Assembly (NCBI GenBank): GCA_031290295.1
Contig: JAITNT010000142.1
Location: 1 to 6,377, forward strand
DNA: 6,377 bases
Direction of reading: 5' to 3'
Source: Clostridiales bacterium
GTDB lineage: Bacteria; Bacillota; Clostridia; Christensenellales; DUVY01
Positions 1 to 5,946 of the stretch are shown in pieces. The notes beneath the pieces were generated by a model. That model had not been told where the DNA came from. It saw nothing but the letters and a program-made list of their open reading frames with translations, and ran no database searches. Numbering within the stretch: position 1 is the stretch's first letter; the number at the start of each line of letters is the position of its first letter. Position numbers and translations under genes: made by a program.

Positions 1-6
1 CAAACA

Positions 7-585
7 TCATGAAATAGTTCTTCTGTTCATCTTTTGCAGAGACGCAGAACCGAATCTTGCCAGTTGATTTACTGGCGAAATTTCTTGTTCATGATTTCGA
101 GAGCCTGGGAAAAAGGCTATTCCGCCGACCGTTTGCCCGTAAAGACTTGTCTTATCGTCCGCATAGCCGATATTAAGATCTCTTACCGACGCGCCCGCCC
201 TGATTTGGTTAAAAAATCCGGCGGCGCTATTCGCGGGCTTATATCTAAAATTGCGTATAGTGTAACCGTTTCCGTTAAATACTCCGCCGAAATCCTCAAT
301 AGGCTTCCAACTCCGGTACTTCTCAACGTATTCATCAAAATCGATATCCTGCATGAGAGAATATGTGTTCCCCTTGCCGCCGGACACGACCGCATGAAGC
401 TCCTCGACCGTCCGCACCTCGATTTCCTCTGCGGGCGTAACCGGCGTGAACGGCCAACCGACACCGCCGTCGGCGGCGCAAGAATTGGCGGCCATCGACA
501 GAGTTATTATCAGCGTCGTTATCGCAAAGAAAACGGCTATAAATATCAGGACGGCTTTAGGTGCGGCGGCGGTCGATTTTGTCAC
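7..585 (-). pseudogene. Transmembrane-GLUG half of the interrupted TIR-TM-GLUG gene, 3' end disrupted
   Basis: Counting from the only nearby start (GTG 583-585), 192 codons to TGA 7-9; the open frame really extends up to 684. Residues 11-31 are a transmembrane helix beginning AVLIFIAVFF, with Lys on its N-terminal side, so the N-terminal part is cytoplasmic and the remainder outside. Residues about 57-157 match the start of a GLUG-type repeat domain of secreted clostridial proteins: VRTVEELHAVV, YSLMQDIDFD, SWKPIEDFGGVFNGNGYTI, AAGFFNQI and finally YGQTVGGIA. A normal GLUG domain continues with Gly and further repeats; here it turns at residue 158 (position about 114) into unrelated residues and stops. 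GLUG domains occur in adhesin-like cell-surface proteins. It lacks its own ribosome site, so it would be made only by readthrough of the TAG or not at all. An independently translated protein is less likely. Confidence 0.6.
59..99. repeat. Two adjacent inverted repeats at the GLUG breakpoint
   Basis: GCCAGT (59-64) and ACTGGC (71-76) are a perfect 6-base dyad around a six-base spacer. Directly adjoining, CGAAAT (76-81) and ATTTCG (94-99) form a second dyad around twelve bases. They lie within 20-55 bases of the point where the GLUG similarity ends. They could be a recombinase or mobile-element end, or a chance structure. Confidence 0.35.
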
Positions 586-684
586 CGGACTTTTTGACGG
601 CGCGGATCTGCCCGGCGGCGTCCACGCCTCGCCGCGCCTTAACGTGTACCCCGCATCGGGAGGCTTTTCGTACGAATACTCGGT

Positions 685-687
685 CTA
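685..687 (-). other. In-frame TAG separating the TIR half from the transmembrane-GLUG half
   Basis: Reading the minus strand through the TAG, the next 33 codons (684 to 586) are open, beginning TEYSYEKPPDAGY and ending APSKSP. They lead in the same frame into the transmembrane segment and GLUG domain. Linker composition is similar on both sides (Ser, Ala, Pro, Lys). No Shine-Dalgarno site lies before the candidate restart GTG at 583-585. A single base change (for example TAT or CAG to TAG) would explain the split. Confidence 0.7.
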
Positions 688-1206
688 TAACGGCGCGGAC
701 GCGCTCTTAGCCGCACCCGATTTTGCGGTCGACACCGCGCGCTCGTTTACGGTAGACTCCGGCTCGGTTGTAACCGCCGCTTCCGCCGCTTCCGAGGATT
801 CCCCGGGCTTTACGGCGGCCGCCGATACCGAGGTGTCAACCGCCGCGATAAGCTCGCTTGCGCTCAACGAGGTAGAAAGCTTGCGGCAGTCCTTTAATCT
901 GTACGGCGTGCGGTTAGCCGACGCCGAGCCGTCAAGCACGAGAATAACCTCTCCAGACTTTTTGCGCCGCAAGGACATTTCGTTAATAAAATAACGCCAG
1001 CTTTTTTCAAGCCCGAAGCTCTCCAGCTCCTTATCCGAAAACGCGAAAAAAAGCAAGTAATCCGCGGCAAAAAGCGCGGCGTCAACCCCCTCCGCGTCCA
1101 AGCAATTTACCGTATTGCCCGCCGCCGCAAGCGCGTCCCAAACGGCGTCCGCATAAGCGGCCGCATCATCGTTCCTGTTGTCGTATAGCAAAAAATAATT
1201 TTTCAT
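685..1206 (-). CDS. TIR-domain protein, N-terminal half of a TAG-interrupted TIR-TM-GLUG gene
   Basis: 173 codons from ATG 1204-1206 to TAG 685-687. Residues 1-110 resemble a bacterial TIR (Toll/interleukin-1 receptor) domain: a first strand KNYFLLYD, helix AYADAVWDALAAAG (17-30), strand DYLLFFAFS (49-57), then LESFGLEKSWRYFINEM (61-77) and VILVLDG (87-93) followed by a P-x-x-L segment. Bacterial TIR domains are protein-interaction modules or NAD-cleaving enzymes. In this branch the pattern is usually S-x-W-V-x-x-E-W-R-Y-F; here Ser69 stands where the catalytic Glu would be expected, so NADase activity may be lost (recalled consensus, not an alignment). Residues 111-173 are a Ser/Ala/Glu/Thr-rich linker, probably disordered. 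The frame continues past the TAG into 33 more linker codons and a transmembrane-GLUG segment. The ribosome site is weak (AAGGG close to ATG). Confidence 0.7.
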   Translation of the reverse strand: MKNYFLLYDNRNDDAAAYADAVWDALAAAGNTVNCLDAEGVDAALFAADYLLFFAFSDKELESFGLEKSWRYFINEMSLRRKKSGEVILVLDGSASANRTPYRLKDCRKLSTSLSASELIAAVDTSVSAAAVKPGESSEAAEAAVTTEPESTVNERAVSTAKSGAAKSASAPL

Positions 1207-1212
1207 AACCCT

Positions 1213-1225
1213 TTTAACCGTTAAA
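1213..1225. repeat. Short palindrome just upstream of the TIR gene
   Basis: TTTAAC (1213-1218) and GTTAAA (1220-1225) are separated by one base. The palindrome ends seven bases before the TIR start codon and abuts its weak AAGGG ribosome site. Its arms are the same as the inner part of the hairpin at 1540-1567. It could be an operator or an RNA structure over the ribosome site, or chance in AT-rich DNA. Confidence 0.25.
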
Positions 1226-1227
1226 GC

Positions 1228-1270
1228 AAAACGGCGAAACCCGTAAAAACGAACCCGCCGTCTTTTTTTT
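1228..1270. terminator. Hairpin terminator, probably bidirectional, after the DUF1858 gene
   Basis: The arms ACGGCG (1231-1236) and CGCCGT (1256-1261) form a GC-rich stem. On the plus strand it is followed by eight T (1263-1270). On the minus strand it is preceded by eight A and followed by TTTTGCTTT. It lies 24 bases beyond the DUF1858 stop, so it can end that transcript, and its stronger plus-strand T run would stop antisense transcription. The 19-base loop is rather long. Confidence 0.5.
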
Positions 1271-1293
1271 CAACCGTATAAGAGCGGTTAACG

Positions 1294-1497
1294 TTATTTA
1301 CCGTCAAAATAGTCGTTCAGCTCGGCGAGCATATCCTCTACCGCCACGCCGTGAGCGGCGGCGGCCTGCTCGATTGTTTCGCCTCTCGAAATAGGACAGC
1401 CCAAGCAGTGCATTCCGAACCCGAAAAATACCGGGACGACGTCGCCGTCCTTTTGAATAACCTCAAAGATTGTCATGTCTTTAGTTACAGCAGCCAT
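1294..1497 (-). CDS. DUF1858 (hybrid-cluster-protein-associated redox disulfide) domain protein
   Basis: A 67-residue protein matching the whole DUF1858/ScdA-N-like domain. It has the opening VTKDMTIFEVIQ (4-15), the hallmark GMHCLGCP (28-35) with redox-type Cys31 and Cys34, and a helical C-terminal half reading ETIEQAAAAHG (40-50). The family is found alone or fused to hybrid-cluster protein, flavoprotein or iron-sulfur repair (ScdA/RIC) proteins. The CxxC is thought to act in a redox or metal role in anaerobes, but no reaction is established. The ATG at 1495-1497 has a GGAG eleven bases upstream (1509-1512), a slightly long spacing. It stands alone between a hairpin (1540-1567) and a terminator (1231-1270), so it is probably its own transcription unit or the tail of the SPFH operon. 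It ends with TAA. Confidence 0.9.
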   Translation of the reverse strand: MAAVTKDMTIFEVIQKDGDVVPVFFGFGMHCLGCPISRGETIEQAAAAHGVAVEDMLAELNDYFDGK

Positions 1498-1539
1498 ATT
1501 ATTATTATCTCCGTTTTTTTATTTGTGTTTTATGTCGGC

Positions 1540-1567
1540 GCATTTTTTAACTTAGTTAAAAAATTGC
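1540..1567. repeat. AT-rich hairpin after the zinc-ribbon gene
   Basis: A perfect 10-base inverted repeat, ATTTTTTAAC (1542-1551) and GTTAAAAAAT (1555-1564), flanks a three-base loop. GC pairs close it at the base, with one bulged T. It sits just after the stop of the zinc-ribbon gene and about 45 bases before the DUF1858 start. It could end transcription of the SPFH operon or be an operator for the DUF1858 gene. It lacks a GC-rich stem followed by a T run on the minus strand, so a classic terminator is doubtful. Confidence 0.4.
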
Positions 1568-1569
1568 GG

Positions 1570-2763
1570 TTATATTATACCGTTAGAGTTAAGCAGGTAA
1601 ATTATCAAGCCGATAACGGCGGCGGCGCCGATAATACCGAATATAAGCCCGAGAATTTTGCCGACCGATTTCGGGTACTGCCCCGCTATTTTGGACGTTT
1701 GAGCGTTAATATATACCTTGTAGAGCTTTTCCTTAAATTTATGCCTGACGAGGTACAGCGGCAGAAGCAGATATTTGAAGGTTTTATCGTTATAGGCGGT
1801 GTTAATTGTCAACGTCTGCACCACGTCGCAGTGGAGCGAGGACACAATCTGACGGCGCACCGTGTCGTCCATCTGCTTGCGGGCAAGCTCCCACCCGTCG
1901 TTAAGCCCCACCTTGTAGCGCTCGGCGACGTACCCGGCAAGGTACTCGGATGCGTACGGCACGGCTTTCGCCGTAACAAAGGGCAGAATTTTAGAAAAGA
2001 TTTTGCCTTCTAATTGCCCGCTGCTGTTGATAATCAAATCGTCAAAGAAGCAGTCGTGAACGCCCGAAACAGGACGGTAGCGTATACGTCTTTCGGTGTG
2101 CCTGTTGTTGCCCGAGCCTACCGTTACCGTATAGTAGTCGCCGACTATGCCACGGTAGCTCGAAAAGGTTTTGCTGTCAAACGTCCACGCCGGAGAATAG
2201 TACGACCGAAAATCGTCCAGCGGATGATGCTTGCGAAAGGCGCCGGGCGCAAAAAACCGCTTCTTCGCCCATTCGTGATAAAGCTGTTCGGCGCGCGCGG
2301 AATCAAACGCAAACGGGATAACGGCGTTAGGCCGCACCCCCGCCATGTCCTCCAAGGTGGTAACGGAGGGCGACCCGCAAAACGGACAGATTTTGGAAAA
2401 CTCGTTCCTCTCAAAAACCGACTCGCCGCCGCAGTTGGCGCACCGGAAAACCCGCGTTTCTCCCGCCCAAACCGGAAGATTATCGATATTGAAGTCCAGT
2501 ATCTGCTCATAAACGATGCCCTCGTTGACTATGCCCACGCTTGTGCCGCAATGCTCGCAATACAGCGCCTGCGCCGCAGGATCGAACCTGAGCGCCGCGC
2601 CGCAGCCGGGACATTTCTTGATGTCCACGTTCTGCTCCACTTTACGCTCGCCGCCGTAATCGTCTACCTTGAGGTCGGCATTATGTACGGCGTCCGCCTG
2701 CTTGACGGCGTTGGTGTTGCCGACGTCGTCGGCGTTAATCTTCAAATTCCCTAATTTCGCCAT
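1570..2763 (-). CDS. Membrane-anchored protein with two TFIIB-type zinc ribbons, YdjG-like
   Basis: A 397-residue protein. Two zinc ribbons are visible: Cys51/54 with Cys69/72, and Cys108/111 with Cys126/129. A long conserved region follows (about 140-350; YSPAWTFDS near 189-197 and an aromatic- and Lys-rich segment at 330-355), then a single C-terminal transmembrane helix (about 369-391) with a very short tail, so the bulk faces the cytoplasm. Proteins of this layout are often named TFIIB-type zinc-ribbon protein, and some have been mislabelled PriA-like helicases; no helicase motif is present. It begins 36 bases after the SPFH gene, so the two form one operon. By analogy with YdjG/YdjI of Bacillus subtilis it probably anchors or recruits the SPFH oligomer to the membrane, which is inference. 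The first 48 residues are polar, rich in Asp, Asn and Lys, and probably disordered. It ends with TAA. Confidence 0.85.
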   Translation of the reverse strand: MAKLGNLKINADDVGNTNAVKQADAVHNADLKVDDYGGERKVEQNVDIKKCPGCGAALRFDPAAQALYCEHCGTSVGIVNEGIVYEQILDFNIDNLPVWAGETRVFRCANCGGESVFERNEFSKICPFCGSPSVTTLEDMAGVRPNAVIPFAFDSARAEQLYHEWAKKRFFAPGAFRKHHPLDDFRSYYSPAWTFDSKTFSSYRGIVGDYYTVTVGSGNNRHTERRIRYRPVSGVHDCFFDDLIINSSGQLEGKIFSKILPFVTAKAVPYASEYLAGYVAERYKVGLNDGWELARKQMDDTVRRQIVSSLHCDVVQTLTINTAYNDKTFKYLLLPLYLVRHKFKEKLYKVYINAQTSKIAGQYPKSVGKILGLIFGIIGAAAVIGLIIYLLNSNGII

Positions 2764-2770
2764 TAGTACG

Positions 2771-2775
2771 CTCCT
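2771..2775 (-). promoter_or_regulatory. Shine-Dalgarno site of the zinc-ribbon membrane protein
   Basis: AGGAG on the minus strand sits seven bases before the ATG at 2761-2763. It matters because the SPFH gene's TAG is followed by an open frame that runs in register into this gene: the strong ribosome site argues that this is a true restart and that TAG is a normal stop there. Confidence 0.8.
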
Positions 2776-2799
2776 GTGTTTTTTTGTGACAGGTTGCCC

Positions 2800-3975
2800 C
2801 TAGTCAAGTCTTGTGCCGCAATCCTCGCAAAATCTTGTGCCGGGCTTGGCGGGCTTGCCGCACTTGGGGCAAGCGCGCTCGGAAGCAATTCTTTCGCCGC
2901 ACTCGGGACAGAATTTAGCGGCGGTTTTGATAGCGAAGCCGCATTTAGGGCAGGTCACCTGCAGCTTCTCGCCGCAGTCAAGACAAAATTTAGCGTCTGC
3001 CTTATTAGCCCTGCCGCACTTAGGACAGGCGACGGGCGCGGTCTCCGCGGCGGCGGCGCGCTTTTTTTCCTCTGCGCCGACGGCGGCCGTCGCTTGCGCG
3101 TTAGCGGTAGAACCGGCAATGTTTCCGGCGAACATATTAGTCATAGCAAAGCCCGTACCCAACCCCATGCCCATGCCGGGAATGTTCATGCCCGAGCCTT
3201 TGTGCGCGTTCTCGGCAACCGTTTTCATAGAATCCGCCGCCTGAAACTGCGTATATGTATTCGCGTCGCCTATAATAGTCATTCTTGTGCGGGTATTCAT
3301 AGCCGCCTGACTTTCCTCGGTAAGAGAAAGGTTCTCGACGTCGAGCGCGATAAGGTTGATACCCATAAGCGCGAACTTGGGGCGCACGATGTTTATCGTA
3401 CCCTCGCCCAAAGCGGAATAACGCATCGCAAGGTCGAGCGCCGGAATGTTCGACGCGGCGACCGATTCCGAAATACCGCTGACGATAGTACGCTTCAGCT
3501 GCTCGACAACCGCGCTCACCTTGTACGAAGCGCCCGTCCCCAAAAGCTCGGTAAGAAAAACGTACGGGTCGCCTACCTTAAAGGTAAACACGCCGTATCC
3601 GCGAAACTGAACCATACCGAAGTCCTGATCGCGCATCATGACGGGACTGGACGTACCCCACTTCTGATTGATGAATTGCTTGGTATTAATGAAATAAACG
3701 TCCGCCTTAAAGGGCGACTCGAAAGCGTATTTCCAGCTCATCAGCTTAGTTAGAATAGGCATGTTGTCGGTGTCGAGCTTATATCTGCCCGGTTCAAAAA
3801 TATCCGCGACCTTGCCGCTCGAAACAAGCACGCCCACCTGCGATTCGCGGACTATAAGCTGCGAACCGTTCATAATTTCCGCCTTTTCCGGCATCGCGAA
3901 TTTGTAAGCGATAGTGTCGGATGAGCTATCGCTCCACTCGATAACCTTCAAAAGCTCGTTCCTGATTCTTCCCAT
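2800..3975 (-). CDS. SPFH (band 7) domain protein with three C-terminal zinc ribbons, YdjI-like
   Basis: A 391-residue protein. Residues about 25-240 form an SPFH/band-7 domain of the bacterial 'virion core protein' / YdjI type, with the typical stretch on wide-conductance membrane-scaffold folding (VRESQVGVLVSSGKVADIFE at 42-61) and no obvious N-terminal membrane helix. A Gly/Met-rich linker (258-285) and an Ala-rich stretch (286-315) lead to three tandem CxxC-x10-CxxC zinc ribbons: Cys317/320 with 331/334, Cys342/345 with 356/359, and Cys369/372 with 383/386. SPFH proteins oligomerise on or at membranes. In Bacillus subtilis YdjI works with YdjG and YdjH and helps place PspA at the membrane (from memory of the literature). 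The next gene encodes a membrane-anchored zinc-ribbon partner, which fits such a complex. The strong promoter and Shine-Dalgarno site mark it as first gene of the operon. It ends in TAG at 2800-2802, a natural end right after the last zinc ribbon. Confidence 0.88.
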   Translation of the reverse strand: MGRIRNELLKVIEWSDSSSDTIAYKFAMPEKAEIMNGSQLIVRESQVGVLVSSGKVADIFEPGRYKLDTDNMPILTKLMSWKYAFESPFKADVYFINTKQFINQKWGTSSPVMMRDQDFGMVQFRGYGVFTFKVGDPYVFLTELLGTGASYKVSAVVEQLKRTIVSGISESVAASNIPALDLAMRYSALGEGTINIVRPKFALMGINLIALDVENLSLTEESQAAMNTRTRMTIIGDANTYTQFQAADSMKTVAENAHKGSGMNIPGMGMGLGTGFAMTNMFAGNIAGSTANAQATAAVGAEEKKRAAAAETAPVACPKCGRANKADAKFCLDCGEKLQVTCPKCGFAIKTAAKFCPECGERIASERACPKCGKPAKPGTRFCEDCGTRLD

Positions 3976-3984
3976 TGACGTTTT

Positions 3985-3989
3985 CTCCT
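3985..3989 (-). promoter_or_regulatory. Shine-Dalgarno site of the SPFH gene
   Basis: AGGAG on the minus strand lies nine bases before the ATG at 3973-3975, within TAGGAGAAAACGTCAATG. It fixes the start of the SPFH protein. Confidence 0.8.
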
Positions 3990-4012
3990 ATTAATTATTG
4001 TTTATCAAACTG

Positions 4013-4041
4013 ATTATATCACATACTAACGCGCCGTACAA
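4013..4041 (-). promoter_or_regulatory. Sigma-70-type promoter for the SPFH / zinc-ribbon operon
   Basis: On the minus strand a perfect -10 box TATAAT (4018 to 4013) is preceded by TGA, giving the extended -10 form TGATATAAT. Seventeen bases upstream is TTGTAC (4041 to 4036), which keeps the conserved TTG of a -35 box. Transcription would start near 4006, giving a leader of about 30 bases to the ATG at 3975. The spacing is canonical and the position ideal. It looks like a housekeeping promoter rather than the AAC/CGT type of an envelope-stress ECF sigma factor. Confidence 0.75.
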
Positions 4042-4124
4042 CCGAATAATCAATTTTTAATAAAACTTTTAATTTTCTAATCAAACCGTAAAATATCGGG
4101 GCGTATTCACATAAACCGGGTTCC

Positions 4125-5174
4125 TTACATAGTCAACAGCCACAGGAGCGCGGGCAGAGCGATCAGCGACAGCAGCGTACCCGTCAAAAAGCCCTTGACC
4201 GCCGTATAAATGTCGGCGTCGAATTTCTCCGCCATAGCTATCATTGACGCCGCCGGCGGTACTCCGAGAAGCACTATAGGCACAAGAATAACCCACGCGT
4301 TGCGTAATTCGCCGAAATAGTTAGTAAGCACGAACGGAAGCAGTATGACGAACAGTAACGCGGGCGCGACAATCAGCCTGAGCGCCGCGGTGATATACAG
4401 ACTGGCGTCGGTAAAAAGATCTCGGATTCTGATGTCGGCAAACCGACTGCCGATAATGACCATAGATATCGGCGCGTTCATGTCGGCAAATAAATTAAGG
4501 AATTTGTCAAACGGCTCGACCTTGGCAAAAAAGTTGATCTGCGGAACATAAAAGAACAGCAAGCCGACAAGCGTGCCCAAAACGGCGGGATTTATAATCG
4601 CCTTGTGAAGCTTTATACTCTTGATGTCGCCGGTAAGCGCGTGCACGCCTATAGTCCAGACAAGCATATTGAACACGACCACGTACACGGTGGCGTATAT
4701 GACGGCTTGCGCCTTGAATTCGGCGGGCGCAATCATTTCAACGAACGGTATGCCTATAAACGCGCTGTTAGAAAAGGTCGCGGCATAGGTGTATATTCCT
4801 CTTTTTTTATCGGCGAGCTTTTCGGGCGGAATCGTGGAAAGCGACGCTCCCGCCACGCCGTTAACCGGCGGCGGCTTGATAGGAAGATGCTTAAAAATAA
4901 GCTTGCCTAAGCCGTAGACGGCGAACTGTCCGATAAGCGCGAACAAGAACACCCAACCCATGTTTGCGAGAAGATTCGTGTCGTACGGGTCGATATCCTT
5001 AGCCAGCGCAAAGGAGCGGACGGATAAAATAGGCTGGCATACGTACAGCAGCAAATTTACCAGTCCCGAAAGCGACGAGTCCCCGAAAAGCATTCTTTTT
5101 TTGCGGAGAATGTAGCCGGGAATCATAAGAGAAAACAGCATGATAATCGTAAAGACGACTTTTGTAATATCCAT
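4125..5174 (-). CDS. AEC family transporter (auxin efflux carrier family permease)
   Basis: A 349-residue polytopic membrane protein with about ten hydrophobic segments (roughly 5-24, 38-56, 72-94, 128-147, 155-177, 192-212, 232-246, 258-282, 293-315 and 325-347) and a central cytoplasmic loop near 95-125. Family hallmarks are a helix reading YAATFSNSAFIGIPFVEM (130-147), a helix near 194-210 beginning NPAVLGTLVG, and a proline-rich unwound helix reading GVPPAASMIAMAEKF (304-318). Bacterial AEC (Mem_trans) proteins carry small carboxylates such as malate or malonate, or amino-acid derivatives; the substrate here is not evident. Start ATG at 5172-5174 is preceded by AAGG seven bases upstream. 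The 72-base gap from the PHP gene is AT-rich and could hold a promoter, but only weak matches are seen. It ends with TAA, and a 149-base gap with its own promoter separates it from the SPFH gene. Confidence 0.9.
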   Translation of the reverse strand: MDITKVVFTIIMLFSLMIPGYILRKKRMLFGDSSLSGLVNLLLYVCQPILSVRSFALAKDIDPYDTNLLANMGWVFLFALIGQFAVYGLGKLIFKHLPIKPPPVNGVAGASLSTIPPEKLADKKRGIYTYAATFSNSAFIGIPFVEMIAPAEFKAQAVIYATVYVVVFNMLVWTIGVHALTGDIKSIKLHKAIINPAVLGTLVGLLFFYVPQINFFAKVEPFDKFLNLFADMNAPISMVIIGSRFADIRIRDLFTDASLYITAALRLIVAPALLFVILLPFVLTNYFGELRNAWVILVPIVLLGVPPAASMIAMAEKFDADIYTAVKGFLTGTLLSLIALPALLWLLTM

Positions 5175-5246
5175 AAATACCTTACTTAGAATTAATAGCT
5201 TGCTTAAATTTGTACCTGCAATTTATATTTGCGATATCAATAATCC

Positions 5247-5939
5247 TTAATAACCCTTAATATATAGCGCAGCCTGCCCCGTGTTTAACGCTTCCGTAAG
5301 CTGCGCGCCCGTCCGCACCGTGTCCGGCAGATATATTCCCGCGCGTCCTTGGCTGGGTACGCTGTGAAAATCGCCGCCCGCGATACGCATAAGATTATAC
5401 CTGTCGCAAAGCGCGACCGAGCGTTCATAGGCGTTATTATCGCGGTTGTTGCCGTTATACACCTCGAGCCCGTCGAGGACGGTAAGGTTGCCGAGCGTAC
5501 AGCCCTGTCTAAAAGGATGCGCCTGATACATAAGCAGTCCGTTTTCACGGCACATACGGTGAAGCGCGTGCTGTTTGAGATTGTATAAATAGGGCGTTTG
5601 TCTGAACGGCTTCTCTATTTCGCCGTAAATAAGGAAGTCCTGCCACAGCTCGTTATTCAAGGTTATTTCCGAGCCGAATATAACGCGCATGCCGATTTTT
5701 TCCGCGTGTACGCGAAGCTCGTCCGCTATGCGGAAATAATAGTCTATCTTCTTGGCAAACGACGAATGCGGAATCATCGAAAAGGAATAATCGGAGTAGT
5801 GGTCGGTAACGATTATACCGCCGTACCCGGCTTTTTTGTAAATTGCCGGAATTTCGGCGGCGGGAGTCGTACCGCAGGGACTGACCTCCGCCGTATGTAA
5901 ATGTGTTTCAAATAAAATTTTGCCCGCATCGTTCTTCAT
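5247..5939 (-). CDS. PHP-domain metal-dependent phosphoesterase
   Basis: A 230-residue protein that is essentially a single PHP (polymerase and histidinol phosphatase) domain. Metal-ligand motifs occur in the expected order: HLH at 13-15, DH at 46-47, a Glu in GSE at 89-91, His141 in QAHPF, and the terminal DFH at 190-192. These place metal ions at the mouth of a distorted TIM barrel that hydrolyses phosphomonoesters or phosphodiesters. The substrate cannot be told; relatives include histidinol phosphatases, nucleotide phosphoesterases and uncharacterised PHP proteins. The length fits a stand-alone PHP enzyme with no polymerase or CehA fusion. It starts at ATG 5937-5939, seven bases after the exonuclease stop, with no strong Shine-Dalgarno site between them, so translational coupling is likely. 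It ends with TAA. Pairing with an exonuclease hints at nucleic-acid or nucleotide turnover, but that is only inference from position. Confidence 0.88.
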   Translation of the reverse strand: MKNDAGKILFETHLHTAEVSPCGTTPAAEIPAIYKKAGYGGIIVTDHYSDYSFSMIPHSSFAKKIDYYFRIADELRVHAEKIGMRVIFGSEITLNNELWQDFLIYGEIEKPFRQTPYLYNLKQHALHRMCRENGLLMYQAHPFRQGCTLGNLTVLDGLEVYNGNNRDNNAYERSVALCDRYNLMRIAGGDFHSVPSQGRAGIYLPDTVRTGAQLTEALNTGQAALYIKGY

Positions 5940-5946
5940 AAGCTTG

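Noticed and set aside
583..585. GTG as an independent start for the transmembrane-GLUG half
   Set aside because: No Shine-Dalgarno site upstream, and the open frame and linker composition continue upstream to the TAG, so it is better seen as the rest of the TIR gene.
446..994. Plus-strand open frame of 182 codons across the TIR/GLUG junction
   Set aside because: GTG start without ribosome site, low-complexity Ala/Ser translation, and antisense to a recognisable TIR domain; a by-product of GC-rich codon use.
1351..2013. Plus-strand open frame of 220 codons
   Set aside because: Runs across the ends of two real minus-strand genes and their intergenic gap; no ribosome site or recognisable domain.
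2014..2754. Plus-strand open frame of 246 codons
   Set aside because: Antisense to the zinc-ribbon membrane protein, whose Cys motifs and ribosome site are clear; Arg/Ala-rich translation with no family resemblance.
2776..3753. Plus-strand open frame of 325 codons
   Set aside because: Antisense to the SPFH gene, with Arg/His/Ala-rich composition typical of a shadow frame.
4042..4124. Terminator after the AEC gene
   Set aside because: The region is AT-rich with short A/T self-complementarity only; no GC stem followed by a T run was found.
5175..5246. Promoter before the AEC transporter (TTGCAG, 18 bases, TATTAA)
   Set aside because: Weak matches in both boxes and common by chance in an AT-rich gap; not strong enough to list.
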